Source: Paraglaciecola psychrophila 170
GTDB lineage: Bacteria > Pseudomonadota > Gammaproteobacteria > Enterobacterales > Alteromonadaceae
DNA length: 64,000 nucleotides
Assembly: GCF_000347635.1 (NCBI RefSeq)
Contig: NC_020514.1
Span: 2,604,001-2,668,000 of the forward strand
Direction of reading: 5' to 3'
Shown here: positions 38,936 through 49,598 of the stretch, in pieces
Position numbering within the stretch: position 1 is the stretch's first letter
Layout: every line of letters starts with the position of its first letter
Position numbers and translations under genes: made by a program
Notes under the pieces: model-generated
Seen by the model: the letters and a program-made list of their open reading frames with translations, nothing else
Databases searched by the model: none
What the model was told of the DNA's origin: nothing

Positions 38936-41823
38936 TTACTCGCTTTGCGAACCAGGGCGAGTCGCAGGTGCCGCAGCTGCATTTGATGAACTTGAATATA
39001 CAGCAGACTTACCAGAGCGTTTAACTTCTGGTCTGGCAGCGTCATCAAGTGAACCAATTTTGACATCTACAAAAGCATCATCAATTGATGCAGGTCGAGC
39101 CATAGGAGCTGAAACTGATTCCTTTTTGACTGGTTTTGCTGTCACTTTCAAAGACGCAGCCTTTTTAGGCGTTTTCTTGGCTGGTTCTTTTTTGATTGGC
39201 TTAGCAACGTCTTCTTTTACAGACTCGGAAACAGCCGCTTTACTTTCCTGTAAAGTGTGTTTCTCATCTGGCTGTGTAACTGGATTCGGCGAATCAATAA
39301 CGTCAACAGATTCAGATGTTAATTCCATCGCAACTTGCTCTGGTTTTTCATCAGCAACCAATACTTCAGGTGTCTTTTCGACTTTAGGCGCAGCTACAGG
39401 TTCATCAAATTGTAGCTCGTCTTGTGTGACTTCAGACGCATCAGCTGTTTCAGATTTTACTGCTTCGTCTTTCTCGTCACCTTCTTTACGACGCTTTTGA
39501 CCTGCAGCTCGAATATGCCTTGGAGAACGACGACTGCGAGTACGAGGTGAAGACTCTTCATCTTTATTTGTGTCGCTAACTGCTTGAGCGTCTGTCGTTT
39601 CAGAGGCAGGTTCTGCGTCTACTTGTGGTGTTGCAACCGTTTTTTGATCAGTAGACGCTTTATTCTCTACAACTGCATCATTTTGAACCACTGTTTCAGG
39701 ATTCTCAATGATGGCTGCCTGAGTTTCTTGAACATCAGCAACGACTTTATTTTGCTCGTCATTAATATCATCAACCCTAACACTTCGTCTTGTGTCACGG
39801 CGTTTTCTGCGTTCTGCTACCTGTTCTTTTTTCTTTACCGGTGCAGCTGTTGGTGTTGGAGCGTTGGGTTTTGTGACCATTTCTGCATCTTGTGTTGCAT
39901 CTACAGGTTTATCATCACGACGTGGTTTTCGGTTATCGTTTCTTGGTTTACGATCAGTACGTTCGTTTCTGTCGTTTTTATCAGAGCGTTCGTTACGATT
40001 AGCAGATTGCTCACCGTTCTCTTTACGTTCGTGATTTTTGTTATTACGTTTGTTTTTATCAGGGCGTGCATTTCTGTTTTGACGCGGATTGGTTGATTGA
40101 TTTCGAGTATGAGTCGTTTTTTTAGGAACGACCACTTCCTCTGCTTTAAACAACCCAGAAATCCATTTGCTGGCTTTATCAAATAAGCTTTCAGACTTAA
40201 CTGCAGTAGTAGGGGATGCTTTTTTCTGCTCAGGAGCAATCAGGCTTTGCAGCGCAGGTTGTTCTTTTGCCATCGCGGGAGCAACATTTTTATCGGTAAT
40301 GTTTTCTTCTTGTTCAATTAATGGCAAGTTATAACTCATTTCCTGAACCGCGTCATCTGGGCGTCTACGTGCAACGCTATATTGCGGCGTTTCCATATTC
40401 GGGTTAGGAATAATAACTAACTGTACGCTATGACGCTTTTCTACACTACGAACTGAATTACGTTTTTCATTTAATAAATAAGTAGCAACATTAACAGGTA
40501 ACTGTGCTTCTATTTGCCCTGTATTATCTTTGATGCTTTCTTCTTCCATGATACGCAGCACCGATAATGCTAAAGACTCTGTACCACGAACCGTACCGTG
40601 ACCACTACATCTTGGACACACGTTATTGGCTGAATCACCTAAAGAAGGGCGTAAACGCTGACGAGACATTTCTAGTAAACCAAAGCGTGAAATACGGCCA
40701 AGTTGTACTCTTGCTCTGTCACCTCTAACGGCGTCTTTCATGCGGTTTTCGACTTCACGTTGATGACGAACCGGTGTCATATCGATAAAGTCGATAACCA
40801 CTAAACCGCCAGCATCACGTAAACGTAGCTGGCGTGCAATTTCGTCTGCCGCTTCAAGGTTGGTATTGAAAGCGGTTTCTTCGATATCACTACCTTTAGT
40901 CGCTCGGGCAGAGTTGATATCTATTGAAATTAACGCTTCGGTAGGATCAATGACTATTGAGCCGCCTGAAGGAAGCCTTACTTCACGTTGGAACGCTGAT
41001 TCTATTTGACTTTCGATTTGGTAATGGCTGAACAAAGGTACATCGCCAGTATAAAGTTTCACGCGATTAGCATAGTCTGGGCGCATCTGCTCAACGTGTT
41101 TTAATGCTCTTTCATGGACTACAGCATTATCAATCAGAATCTCACCAATATCGCGTCTTAGATAATCTCTAATAGCACGAACTACTACATCACTTTCTTG
41201 GTGGATAAGGAAGGGAGCAGAGCGAGAGTCGGCCATATCTTTAATGCGGCCCCAACCTGATACTAAGTAATCAAGATCGTATGCAAGTTCTTCAGTTGTT
41301 TTACCAACCCCAGCGGTTCTGACGATCAAACCCATGCCGTCTGGAAGGTCTAAACCGCTCAATGCCGCTTTTAATTCAGTACGCTCATCGCCTTCGATTC
41401 GTCGAGATACACCGCCAGCACGAGGATTGTTTGGCATTAACACTAGGTAACTACCTGCAAGACTAATAAAGGTGGTTAAAGCCGCGCCTTTTTGGCCGCG
41501 TTCTTCTTTATCAATCTGAATAATGACTTCTTGGCCTTCCTTGATCACCTCTTTAATATTCGGGCGACCTTCAAATCTATAACCTTGAGGGAAGTAAGTT
41601 CTAGCAATTTCTTTTAAGGGAAGAAAACCGTGACGATCTGCACCGTAATCGACAAATGCAGCTTCTAAACTAGGCTCTACGCGGGTAATAGTACCTTTAT
41701 AAATATTGGATTTTTTTGTTCGTGACCTGGACTTTCAATGTCCAAATCATACAGTTTCTGACCATCTACAAGTGCAACTCGCAATTCTTCTAGCTGAGTG
41801 GCATTGATTAACATTCTTTTCAT
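38936..41823 (-). CDS. rne: Ribonuclease E, with an apparent one-base frameshift near the 5' end
   Basis: The endonuclease core of the RNA degradosome, about 962 residues. The true start is ATG 41823 ([18 protein letters not shown]), giving the RNase H/S1 N-terminal region. The frame is lost at 41711-41717, where the coding strand has CAAAAAAATCC (seven A after C). Eight A would read [10 protein letters not shown], as the family does. From there on the catalytic domain is intact: DFIDM with the metal-binding Asp, the Zn-link CPRC, and the DNase I-like region. Then come the membrane helix [14 protein letters not shown] and a long Arg/Lys/Glu-rich disordered scaffold. rne is normally essential, so a sequencing error is the likeliest reason for the shift. 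Confidence 0.93.
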
Positions 41824-42430
41824 TCTTGTTAGCTCGGTAAAGTACCGATCACCACAAGTAAAGAACTACGCAGTAATGTGACAATTATTCAATGCAACCT
41901 CACGGCTGTATACTAAAAGTTTAAGTTTTTTTGCGCCTAAGTGTTATTACCATTAATTGTTTAATGCACTGTTTTTTTTAACACTTTACCTATATTTTAT
42001 AGGTGCTAAACAAGGCTACGTGTTTAGCTTACTGATACGTTATTTTAAAACTTAGTTGTATTCGAAAAAGGAATGCTTGTCTGGCTACCTCATTCTTCAA
42101 ATATCTTGTCAATTCTTTTGTATTCTTTACATCAATGGCGATCAATAGGTTAATTATATCGCTGATGTAAGGGTTCTGTTTAATCAAGCCTGCGAAAAGT
42201 TACTCACTTCACAGTTGACTAGCCGTATTAGGCTTGCAAGTCACGCTTTATGATAAACGAGGCACGACAAATTGGTCGTTTTTGCATACAGAACTGATTA
42301 ATCCATCTGTTTGTTTTAAACATTCATTACATGTTTTAAAACGATTTTATTATCACATTAAAGCACTGACACTGGCAAGACATTAAAATACTGGACATCT
42401 ACCATGGCAATTCAGTTATAATACGCACCT
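41824..42430. promoter_or_regulatory. Divergent rne / rluC regulatory region
   Basis: About 600 bases with no gene. In E. coli and relatives rne has a long 5' leader here through which RNase E limits its own mRNA, and the size fits such a leader, but I cannot confirm the hairpins by eye. On the rluC side a perfect TATAAT (42417-42422) ends 8 bases before the rluC ATG. The -35 is weak (TGGACA at 42392-42397, 19 bases away). Confidence 0.55.
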
Positions 42431-43384
42431 ATGACTGACTTATTATTTCAAAAAGTACAATTTGTTACTATCGAACCTGAGCTTGAAGGGCAAAGGATAG
42501 ATAACTTTTTACGCACTTTCTTAAAAGGAGTGCCTAAAAGCCTTATTTATCGCATTTTACGCAAAGGTGAAGTGAGAGTTAACAAAAAACGGGTTAAGCC
42601 CGAGTATAAATTACAGCCCAACGATGAGTTGCGGATTCCCCCTGTTCGCGTATCTGAGCCTACAGATTTACCTTCTACTAAACTCAATAAAGTATCAAGT
42701 TTAGAAAATCACATTTTGTACGAAGATGACTGTTTGATTGTGTTGAACAAACCCTCCGGTACAGCAGTACATGGTGGCAGTGGTTTAAGTTTCGGGGTGA
42801 TTGAAGCGCTTCGAGCATTGCGCCCACAACAAAAGTTTTTAGAGTTAGTGCACCGGCTAGACCGCGATACCTCGGGTTGCCTACTAATTGCTAAAAAACG
42901 TTCAGCTTTAAAAAGCCTGCATGAACAGCTTAGGGACCGAAAAGTAGATAAACGTTATCAAGCCTTGGTTGCTGGAGAATGGCCCGCTAATCGTTTTAAG
43001 GTGAAAGCGCCATTATTAAAAAATACTTTAAAGTCTGGTGAAAGAGTGGTTTTGGTTAATGAAGAGGGTAAACCATCAGAAACACGTTATCGTATTTTGG
43101 AATCTTTTAACCATGCCACGTTAGTAGAAGCTTCGCCCATCACAGGCCGTACTCACCAAATTCGAGTACATTGTTTACACGCTGGTCATCCGATTGCTGC
43201 TGATAACAGGTACGGCGATAAAGATTTTGACCAAAGAACTTCCAAGTTAGGTCTCAAACGATTATTTTTGCATGCACACTCTTTGGCATTTATTCATCCA
43301 AGTACTGAAGAACGTGTTACCTATAAAGCACCCTTAGAACCCTGTTTGGTGAGTGTTTTAAAGAGATTTAGAAGTGAAATATAA
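42431..43384 (+). CDS. rluC: 23S rRNA pseudouridine synthase (955/2504/2580)
   Basis: A 317-residue RluA-family pseudouridine synthase. Residues about 15-70 are an S4 RNA-binding domain ([20 protein letters not shown]). The catalytic motif is [12 protein letters not shown] with the nucleophilic Asp, and GRTHQIRVH follows later. The gene is divergent from rne, its invariable neighbour in gammaproteobacteria, which supports rluC over rluA or rluD. There is no ribosome site, and the -10 box lies right before the ATG, so the message may be leaderless. The next gene overlaps its end by 11 bases. Confidence 0.95.
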   Translation: MTDLLFQKVQFVTIEPELEGQRIDNFLRTFLKGVPKSLIYRILRKGEVRVNKKRVKPEYKLQPNDELRIPPVRVSEPTDLPSTKLNKVSSLENHILYEDDCLIVLNKPSGTAVHGGSGLSFGVIEALRALRPQQKFLELVHRLDRDTSGCLLIAKKRSALKSLHEQLRDRKVDKRYQALVAGEWPANRFKVKAPLLKNTLKSGERVVLVNEEGKPSETRYRILESFNHATLVEASPITGRTHQIRVHCLHAGHPIAADNRYGDKDFDQRTSKLGLKRLFLHAHSLAFIHPSTEERVTYKAPLEPCLVSVLKRFRSEI

Positions 43385-44013
43385 AGCAATTGTGTTTGAT
43401 TGGGACGGTACACTGATGGACTCCATCGGTAAGATTGTTGAAACTATCCAATCCAGTGCCAAACACATGGGTTTGCCTATTCCCAATTATGACCAAGCAA
43501 AAGATGTGATTGGGATTAGTCTGTTACCAGCGTTACAAAAATTGTTTAATATCGATGATGAAAAAGCCGCAATGGATCTTTTTAACACTTATAAAGCACA
43601 TTTTAGAGACCATACACAAATAAGCAGTCCACTTTTCAGCGGTGCCATAGAATTGTTGGAAAAGCTGAAACAACAAGGTTATATTAGCTATAGCTACTGG
43701 AAAAGCTCGGAGAGGCTTAGACCACAATTTACAGCATTCTAATACGCAACACTTTTTTAGTGTTTCCAAAACTGCAGATGATGCTCAAAGCAAACCCTCA
43801 CCTGATATGTTGCAGAAAATATTGGCTGAATTAAATTTGTCAGCAGCTCAAGTGCTTATGGTTGGCGATACTGCTTATGATATGGCAATGGCTGAAGCAA
43901 TAAATATGGACCGCATAGGTGTCAGTTTTGGCGTACACAATGCTGATGCTTTAAAAAAACATCAGCCTTTAGCTGTGATTGATGCTTTGGATGAATTATT
44001 GCTACATGTTTAA
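43374..44013 (+). pseudogene. HAD-family phosphatase (Gph/YcjU-like), frameshifted
   Basis: A haloacid dehalogenase-type phosphatase usually found after rluC. Motif I is FDWDGTLMDS at the start, and the helical cap follows. The frame breaks near 43678-43690: GGYIS... in the first frame should become LAIATGKARRGLDHN in another frame. That stretch leads on to KPSPDM and motif IV MVGDTAYDMAMA (43860s). Removing one A from GGTTATATTAGCT restores GYLAIATGK and a protein of about 212 residues. All catalytic motifs survive, so recent mutation or sequence error is likely. Its end overlaps the convergent maf gene. Confidence 0.85.
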
Positions 44014-44628
44014 GTTATTGTTTGGCTGCATATAATCAAATAAGTCCACAGACATATTTCTGAATAAATCTATTAATGCAATCAAAGGTAAACCAATTAA
44101 TGTATTGGGGTCTCTGCCATCGAGAGATTCAAACAAAGCAATACCCAAACCTTCACATTTGAAACTGCCTGCGCAATCGTATGGCTGCTCAATCCGTAAG
44201 TATGTTGAAATTTGTTTCTCAGTTAAGATTCTAAATTTCACATCAAACGTCTCCACTGTTTGTTGTATTTGCGGTGCTAGTTGTTTTGTAGCTGAATGGA
44301 CTAAGCACAAGCCAGTGTAAAACTTGACCGTTTGGCCACTGAACATCAGCAGCTGTTGTCTAGCGGTAATAAAATCTCCTGGTTTACCTAACACCTCACC
44401 GTTAAAACTGGCCAATTGGTCTGAGCCAATGACATAACTATCCAGATTCGTTATTTCTGTGGCTATGACTAGCGCTTTATTTTTTGCAAGACGTGCTACC
44501 TGTGCTGAAATTGATTCACCGGCTACTGGTGATTCATCAATATCGGGTGCAGTAAAAGAGAATGGAATATGCAATTTCTGTAAAATGGATTGGCGGTATG
44601 TGGAACTCGAAGCAAGAATGATTTTCAT
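44002..44628 (-). CDS. yceF: Maf-like nucleotide pyrophosphatase (m7GTP type)
   Basis: A 208-residue Maf-superfamily pyrophosphatase, which removes modified nucleotides from the pool. The phosphate-binding start is LASSSTYRQSILQKLHIPF, the catalytic Asp is in GSDQLASFNGEVLGKPG, and a DGRDPNTLIGLPL motif lies near the C-terminus. The position next to rluC and yceD matches YceF, the m7GTP-specific paralogue. It runs opposite to all other genes of the cluster and overlaps the end of the HAD gene by 12 bases. Confidence 0.9.
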   Translation of the reverse strand: MKIILASSSTYRQSILQKLHIPFSFTAPDIDESPVAGESISAQVARLAKNKALVIATEITNLDSYVIGSDQLASFNGEVLGKPGDFITARQQLLMFSGQTVKFYTGLCLVHSATKQLAPQIQQTVETFDVKFRILTEKQISTYLRIEQPYDCAGSFKCEGLGIALFESLDGRDPNTLIGLPLIALIDLFRNMSVDLFDYMQPNNNLNM

Positions 44629-44707
44629 AAGTAATGTGTACTGTTTCTAAATATAATAGGCAAAGCATATAAAATGCTGTGCCTAGTGTCATTAACTATG
44701 ATTTTCT

Positions 44708-44734
44708 TTGACTAAGTTGAGTTGTTTCTATAAT
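44708..44734 (+). promoter_or_regulatory. Promoter of the yceD-rpmF-plsX-fab operon
   Basis: TTGACT (44708-44713) and TATAAT (44729-44734) are 15 bases apart, slightly short. The expected start of transcription is only about 5 bases before the yceD ATG at 44746. Confidence 0.55.
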
Positions 44735-44745
44735 ATGCGCGCGCT

Positions 44746-45273
44746 ATGCAGAGAGTGAAACTTCCCAAGCTGGTAGACCCAGTAAAAAACGCCACTATAC
44801 GTTCCGATTATCGGGGGGTTGTTTTGTCGTCTGAAATGCCTAGACTGCTTGGGGCAGTTGCTGATATTGCCAAAGAAATTGATGTTGAAATTAAGTTTGC
44901 TAAAGACGAGCAGGGTCTTACTTACTTTCAAGGTCATATGGCATGTTCTACATCACTTATCTGTGAGAGATGTAATGAAGTCTTTGAGCATCCTATGGAT
45001 GTGTCTTTTTGTTTTAGCCCCGTGCAGAGTGCTAAAGAAGAAGACAAAGATGAGTTACCGGATGTTTACGAACCGGTTGAGGTCAATGACCAAGGAGAAA
45101 TCAATTTATTTCAAACTCTTGAAGACGAACTGATTTTATCATTGCCGATTGTAGCCCTTCATGCAGAGAAGGATTGCAAACAAAAGCGCGATAATATGAG
45201 CTTCGGAACAATTGAACCGGTCGATGAACGTCCAAACCCGTTCGCAGTTTTGAAAGAACTTAAGCGAGACTAG
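44746..45273 (+). CDS. yceD: YceD/DUF177 family protein (23S rRNA accumulation)
   Basis: A 175-residue DUF177 protein. The conserved core is in the middle: [21 protein letters not shown] with a CxxC pair, then an acidic linker and [13 protein letters not shown]. The C-terminal motif is [12 protein letters not shown]. YceD is needed for normal 23S rRNA levels in bacteria and in plastids. It sits immediately upstream of rpmF, as almost everywhere in proteobacteria. The very short leader leaves no room for a ribosome binding site if the promoter above is right. Confidence 0.92.
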   Translation: MQRVKLPKLVDPVKNATIRSDYRGVVLSSEMPRLLGAVADIAKEIDVEIKFAKDEQGLTYFQGHMACSTSLICERCNEVFEHPMDVSFCFSPVQSAKEEDKDELPDVYEPVEVNDQGEINLFQTLEDELILSLPIVALHAEKDCKQKRDNMSFGTIEPVDERPNPFAVLKELKRD

Positions 45274-45283
45274 GAGTAAAGTA

Positions 45284-45454
45284 ATGGCTGTACAGAAGAG
45301 TAAGAAAACTCGTTCAAGACGTGGCATGCGTCGTTCACACGACGCGCTTGGTACTGCGACTTTGTCTGTAGATTCAACGTCAGGTGAGACACATATACGT
45401 CATCACGTGACCGCTGATGGTTACTACAAAGGCAAAAAAGTTTTATCTCTTTAA
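45284..45454 (+). CDS. rpmF: 50S ribosomal protein L32
   Basis: A 56-residue protein starting [19 protein letters not shown] and ending [10 protein letters not shown], the unmistakable L32 sequence. A good ribosome site (TAGGAG) lies 9 bases before the ATG and overlaps the end of yceD. L32 belongs to the large subunit near the peptidyl-transferase region. This lineage lacks the zinc-binding cysteines that some L32 forms have. The yceD-rpmF-plsX order ties ribosome and lipid synthesis. Confidence 0.98.
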   Translation: MAVQKSKKTRSRRGMRRSHDALGTATLSVDSTSGETHIRHHVTADGYYKGKKVLSL

Positions 45455-45471
45455 TCTAAAGTGATAGAACT

Positions 45472-46500
45472 TTGAGTCGTCTAACCATAGCGTTAGATAT
45501 CATGGGGGGCGATAACGGCCCCCATATTATTTTCCCCGCTGCATTAACAGCACTGCAACAAACCCCTCATTTACATTTTATTTTCTGTGGTCCTTTAAAT
45601 GTCATGTCACTGTGGCTAAATCAACAATTACCCAATATTCAAGCTCGTATCACCTTATCCGACTGCCCACAAATCGTAACTATGGACGATGCGCCTACTC
45701 ATGCTCTGCGGTACAAGAAGAATTCTTCGATGCGACGTGTTTTAGATTTAGTAGACAAAAATGAAGCCGATGCTTGTGTCAGTGGCGGTAATACTGGTGC
45801 CTTAATCTGTATGGCCTATTACGTACTAAAAACATTACCAGGCATAGACCGTCCTGCACTTATCACATTGGTTCCCACAATTAACAACGGCAAAGTGTAT
45901 TTCTTGGATTTAGGTGCAAATATTAATTGTGACTCAGAGGTGTTATTTCAATATGCAGTAATGGGTTCTGTTTTGGCCGAGCAAATTTCTCATATCAAGC
46001 AGCCAAGAGTGGCTTTACTGAACGTGGGTTCGGAAGATATTAAAGGTAACGACCAAGTTAAACAAACCTCTCGATTATTAACTGACTCTCAAAACATTAA
46101 TTACATTGGATATGTAGAGGGTAACGATATCTTCTCTCAGAAAGCAGATGTAATTGTAACCGATGGTTTTGCCGGAAATATTGCGTTGAAATCGTGGGAA
46201 GGATTGGTCAATTTTGCGATTCAAGAATTTAAAAAAGCATCACAGCATAATTTATGGTCGAAAATTGTGGCAAACATTGCGATGCCTTTGTTCCGTGGTA
46301 TTTATTTACGTATGAAACCCGACCAGTATAATGGTGCTAGTCTGATAGGATTGCGCGGAATTGTGGTAAAGAGTCACGGTAACGCTTCATCAGAGGCTTT
46401 TTTGTATGCGATCCGTGAAGCAATACAACAAGTCGAGATGCAGGTTCCAGACAAAATAAAAGGCAAAATCGAAGCCGTCCTGATGGAGCGCCACGAATAA
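45472..46500 (+). CDS. plsX: Phosphate acyltransferase PlsX
   Basis: A 342-residue PlsX, which turns acyl-ACP into acyl-phosphate, the donor for PlsY in phospholipid synthesis. The start SRLTIALDIMGGDNGPH and the inner stretches SGGNTGALI and GNDQVKQTSRLL are characteristic. Translation starts at TTG 45472, since no in-frame ATG lies before the conserved LDIMGGD. It ends with TAA directly followed by the fabH ATG. Confidence 0.95.
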   Translation: MSRLTIALDIMGGDNGPHIIFPAALTALQQTPHLHFIFCGPLNVMSLWLNQQLPNIQARITLSDCPQIVTMDDAPTHALRYKKNSSMRRVLDLVDKNEADACVSGGNTGALICMAYYVLKTLPGIDRPALITLVPTINNGKVYFLDLGANINCDSEVLFQYAVMGSVLAEQISHIKQPRVALLNVGSEDIKGNDQVKQTSRLLTDSQNINYIGYVEGNDIFSQKADVIVTDGFAGNIALKSWEGLVNFAIQEFKKASQHNLWSKIVANIAMPLFRGIYLRMKPDQYNGASLIGLRGIVVKSHGNASSEAFLYAIREAIQQVEMQVPDKIKGKIEAVLMERHE

Positions 46501-47460
46501 ATGAATTCCAGAATAATTGGCACCGGTAGTTATTATCCGAGCGATGTAAGAACCAATGCTGACTTGTCAGTGATGGTTGATACGTCAGACGAATGGATCA
46601 CCGACCGTACCGGGATCAAAGAAAGACGCATCATTGGCGATCACGAAACGGCCGCTACTATGGGCTTTGAAGCCAGTAAAAAAGCATTAGAAGCGGCAGG
46701 TATTGATGCTAAATCCATAGATATGATTGTATGTGCCACTACGAGTGGTCGCTACGCGCTTCCTAGTACTGCTTGTGAAATTCAAAAAGCGTTAGATGTT
46801 GATGGTATCCCTGCATTTGATGTAGCAGCTGCCTGCGCCGGTTATTGTTATGCGTTGAGTGTAGCTGATCAGTATATAAAGAGTGGCATGGCAAAGCGAA
46901 TATTGGTGGTTGGTACTGATTGTTTGAGTCGAATGATTAGTCCTGAAGACCGAACTATGGTGATATTATTTGGTGATGCTGCAGGCGCCACTATTATTGA
47001 AGCAAGTGAAGAGCTTGGTATTTTATCAACCCATATTCATGCTGCTGGCTCCTACGGTGATTTATTAACCATAGGCAACCCACAACACGGTAATGAGCAA
47101 TCCGTTTATGAAAACTGGGGGAGCATGAAAGGCAATGAAGTTTTTAAAGTTGCTGTCAATAAGTTAAGTGAGGTAGTGGAACAAACGTTAGCTGCTAACA
47201 ATATGAAAAAATCAGATTTAGATTGGTTAGTACCACACCAAGCGAATTTCCGAATTATTAAAGCGACGGCAAAAAAATTAGAGATGCCGCTTGAGCGGGT
47301 GGTTATGACCCTTGAACAATATGGTAATACTTCTGCTGCTACAGTACCAACGGCCCTAGATACCGCTATACGAGATGGCAGAATTAAACGCGGACAGAAT
47401 CTTCTTCTTGAGGCTTTTGGTGGCGGTTTTGCTTGGGCATCTGCGTTAGTACGTTATTAA
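46501..47460 (+). CDS. fabH: 3-oxoacyl-ACP synthase III
   Basis: A 319-residue KAS III, which starts fatty acid synthesis by condensing acetyl-CoA with malonyl-ACP. The catalytic triad is seen as Cys in [13 protein letters not shown], His in VPHQANFRI and Asn in EQYGNTSAA. The conserved [13 protein letters not shown] is near residue 35. No gap separates it from plsX, so expression must be coupled, and no strong separate ribosome site is seen beyond that inside the plsX end (GATGGAGCG). Confidence 0.97.
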   Translation: MNSRIIGTGSYYPSDVRTNADLSVMVDTSDEWITDRTGIKERRIIGDHETAATMGFEASKKALEAAGIDAKSIDMIVCATTSGRYALPSTACEIQKALDVDGIPAFDVAAACAGYCYALSVADQYIKSGMAKRILVVGTDCLSRMISPEDRTMVILFGDAAGATIIEASEELGILSTHIHAAGSYGDLLTIGNPQHGNEQSVYENWGSMKGNEVFKVAVNKLSEVVEQTLAANNMKKSDLDWLVPHQANFRIIKATAKKLEMPLERVVMTLEQYGNTSAATVPTALDTAIRDGRIKRGQNLLLEAFGGGFAWASALVRY

Positions 47461-47483
47461 AATACTATTTTAGAGAATCAATT

Positions 47484-48410
47484 ATGAGTAAACAAGCATG
47501 GGTTTTTCCTGGTCAAGGATCCCAAACCTTAGGTATGTTAAGTGAGCTAGCTTCAGAATATGCCATCATTCAGGAGACTTTTGCTCAAGCCAGCGAGGCC
47601 TTGGGTTATGATTTGTGGGATGTGGTACAAAATGATGAGAAAAAACTCAATCAAACCCATATTACCCAACCCGCTTTATTAGCTGCAAGTTATGCAATTT
47701 ATAAACTTTTAGTGGAAAAAGAACTCAGTCAACCGTTATATCTGGCTGGTCATAGCCTTGGAGAGTATTCCGCTTTAGTGTGTGCTGGAGTCATAGATTT
47801 TACTGATGCTGTTAAATTGGTTGAAGCTCGTGGTCAATTTATGCAGCAAGCTGTGCCTGCTGGAACAGGAGCTATGTTCGCCATTATTGGTTTGGATGAC
47901 GACAAGGTTGTGGCAAGTTGTGAACAGGCAGAAACAGAAACCGATGAAGTTGTGGCCGCAGTAAACTTTAATTCGCCAGGGCAAATTGTGATTGCCGGGA
48001 ATAAATATGCGGCGCAAGTAGCTGCGAATTTATGTAAAGAAAAGGGTGCAAAACGTGCTTTACCCTTGGCTGTTAGTGTGCCGTCGCATTGTGCATTGAT
48101 GAAACCGGCCGCTGAGCAGTTGGCAAGTTTACTCAATGATATTCAGTTTCATACACCAAAAATCCCTGTTATTAATAATGTTAATGTGGCTTGTCCAAAT
48201 GAAGCTGATGCGATAAAACAGGCTTTGGTTGAGCAGTTGTATAGTCCAGTTAGATGGACAGAAACTATCACCATGTTGGCTGAAATTGGAGTCGAAGAAT
48301 TATTAGAAGTGGGGCCCGGCAAGGTATTAACTGGATTAACTAAGCGGATTGATAAACGCCTAAGTTGCACCGCGATTAACACGGTTGATTCCGTTAACTT
48401 ATTAATTTAA
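47484..48410 (+). CDS. fabD: Malonyl-CoA:ACP transacylase
   Basis: A 308-residue FabD, which charges ACP with malonyl. The N-terminus is WVFPGQGSQTLGML, the nucleophile Ser lies in GHSLGEYSALVCAG, and a His follows in SVPSHCALM. The start is ATG 47484 (MSKQAWVFPGQ); earlier in-frame codons would reach back into fabH without similarity to the family. It lies between fabH and fabG as in E. coli. Confidence 0.97.
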   Translation: MSKQAWVFPGQGSQTLGMLSELASEYAIIQETFAQASEALGYDLWDVVQNDEKKLNQTHITQPALLAASYAIYKLLVEKELSQPLYLAGHSLGEYSALVCAGVIDFTDAVKLVEARGQFMQQAVPAGTGAMFAIIGLDDDKVVASCEQAETETDEVVAAVNFNSPGQIVIAGNKYAAQVAANLCKEKGAKRALPLAVSVPSHCALMKPAAEQLASLLNDIQFHTPKIPVINNVNVACPNEADAIKQALVEQLYSPVRWTETITMLAEIGVEELLEVGPGKVLTGLTKRIDKRLSCTAINTVDSVNLLI

Positions 48411-48441
48411 CTTATTTAAATATTTTTTGTTGAGAGAATGT

Positions 48442-49179
48442 ATGGCTAATTTAAATGGCAGTATTGCACTGGTAACTGGTGCAAGTAGAGGAATTGGCAG
48501 AGCGATAGCTGAGAGGTTAGCCGCAGATGGAGCAACGGTTATAGGTACCGCAACTTCTGAAAATGGAGCTCAAGCGATCAGTGATTATCTGCAACAAAGC
48601 GGTGAAGGTAAAGTACTCGATGTCGCCCTACCTGAATCAATGCAAGCTTTGCTGACTGACATTACCGAAAAGTACGGCACTGTAGATATATTGGTCAATA
48701 ATGCTGGGATCACCCGTGACAATTTATTGATGCGTATGAAAGATGATGAATGGCAAAGTATTATGGATACCAATTTGACCTCCATTTTTAAAATGTCTAA
48801 AGCAGTGTTACGCGGTATGATGAAAAAACGTAAAGGACGTATCATTAACATAGGTTCAGTGGTTGGCTCTACAGGCAACGCCGGTCAAGCTAACTATGCC
48901 GCTGCCAAAGCGGGAGTGATAGGTTTTAGTAAGTCTATGGCCCGTGAAGTTGCATCTAGAGGTATTACCGTTAATGTAGTTTCTCCGGGATTTATTGATA
49001 CCGATATGACAAAATCATTAACTGATGACCAAAAAGAAAGTATATTTAAAGATATTCCAGCAAACCGTTTGGGCGACCCTAAAGAAATAGCGGCAACAGT
49101 GGGATTTTTAGCAAGTGATGATGCTGCATATATCACTGGAGAAACGATACATGTCAATGGCGGCATGTATATGGGATGA
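48442..49179 (+). CDS. fabG: 3-oxoacyl-ACP reductase
   Basis: A 245-residue short-chain dehydrogenase that performs the first reduction of the elongation cycle with NADPH. The dinucleotide motif is TGASRGIGRAIAE, then NNAGITRDNLLMRM, the catalytic Ser in GSVVGSTGNAGQ, and Tyr-Lys in NYAAAKAG. The start ATG 48442 is preceded by GAGAGAATG; the in-frame codon at 48427 would add five residues unlike the family. Confidence 0.97.
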   Translation: MANLNGSIALVTGASRGIGRAIAERLAADGATVIGTATSENGAQAISDYLQQSGEGKVLDVALPESMQALLTDITEKYGTVDILVNNAGITRDNLLMRMKDDEWQSIMDTNLTSIFKMSKAVLRGMMKKRKGRIINIGSVVGSTGNAGQANYAAAKAGVIGFSKSMAREVASRGITVNVVSPGFIDTDMTKSLTDDQKESIFKDIPANRLGDPKEIAATVGFLASDDAAYITGETIHVNGGMYMG

Positions 49180-49243
49180 AATAAAATAAAGTGTAATTTT
49201 GTTGATGCTTTATTAAAAGAATAAATATTTACTAATCCGTGAG

Positions 49244-49254
49244 TGGTTAGACCA
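49244..49254. promoter_or_regulatory. FadR-like palindrome upstream of acpP
   Basis: TGGTTAGACCA is a perfect TGGT-N3-ACCA palindrome. With its right flank it matches the core of known FadR operators of the form CTGGTnnGACCAG in most positions. It lies 95 bases before the acpP start, in the 169-base gap after fabG. In enterobacteria FadR activates several fab genes. A further hairpin, TGACCC (49265-49270) with GGGTCA, follows it. Confidence 0.4.
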
Positions 49255-49348
49255 GAAAAAAAGTTGACCCTGCTACTTGCAAGGGGTCACTTAGCTGAAT
49301 ACACTACGCACAAAATTATATCTAGCGACTTAAAGGATAACTAGAATT

Positions 49349-49588
49349 ATGAGTACTATCGAAGAACGTGTAAAAAAAATCGTCATTGAGCAACTTGGTG
49401 TTAAAGAAGAGGAAGTTAAACCAGAAGCTTCATTCGTTGATGATTTAGGTGCGGATTCACTAGACACTGTCGAATTAGTAATGGCCCTTGAAGAAGAGTT
49501 CGATACTGAAATTCCTGATGAAGAAGCTGAAAAAATTACCACTGTTCAGTCTGCTATTGACTACGTTAACGCTAATAAAGACGCATAA
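49349..49588 (+). CDS. acpP: Acyl carrier protein
   Basis: A 79-residue, highly acidic ACP. The phosphopantetheine-bearing Ser is in [19 protein letters not shown] purine-rich ribosome site (AAAGGATAA) precedes the ATG. The unusual richness in A and G in codons reflects high expression. It stands between fabG and fabF with its own upstream space and a terminator-like hairpin behind, which usually keeps acpP levels much above its neighbours. Confidence 0.98.
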   Translation: MSTIEERVKKIVIEQLGVKEEEVKPEASFVDDLGADSLDTVELVMALEEEFDTEIPDEEAEKITTVQSAIDYVNANKDA

Positions 49589-49598
49589 TACTTTACAA

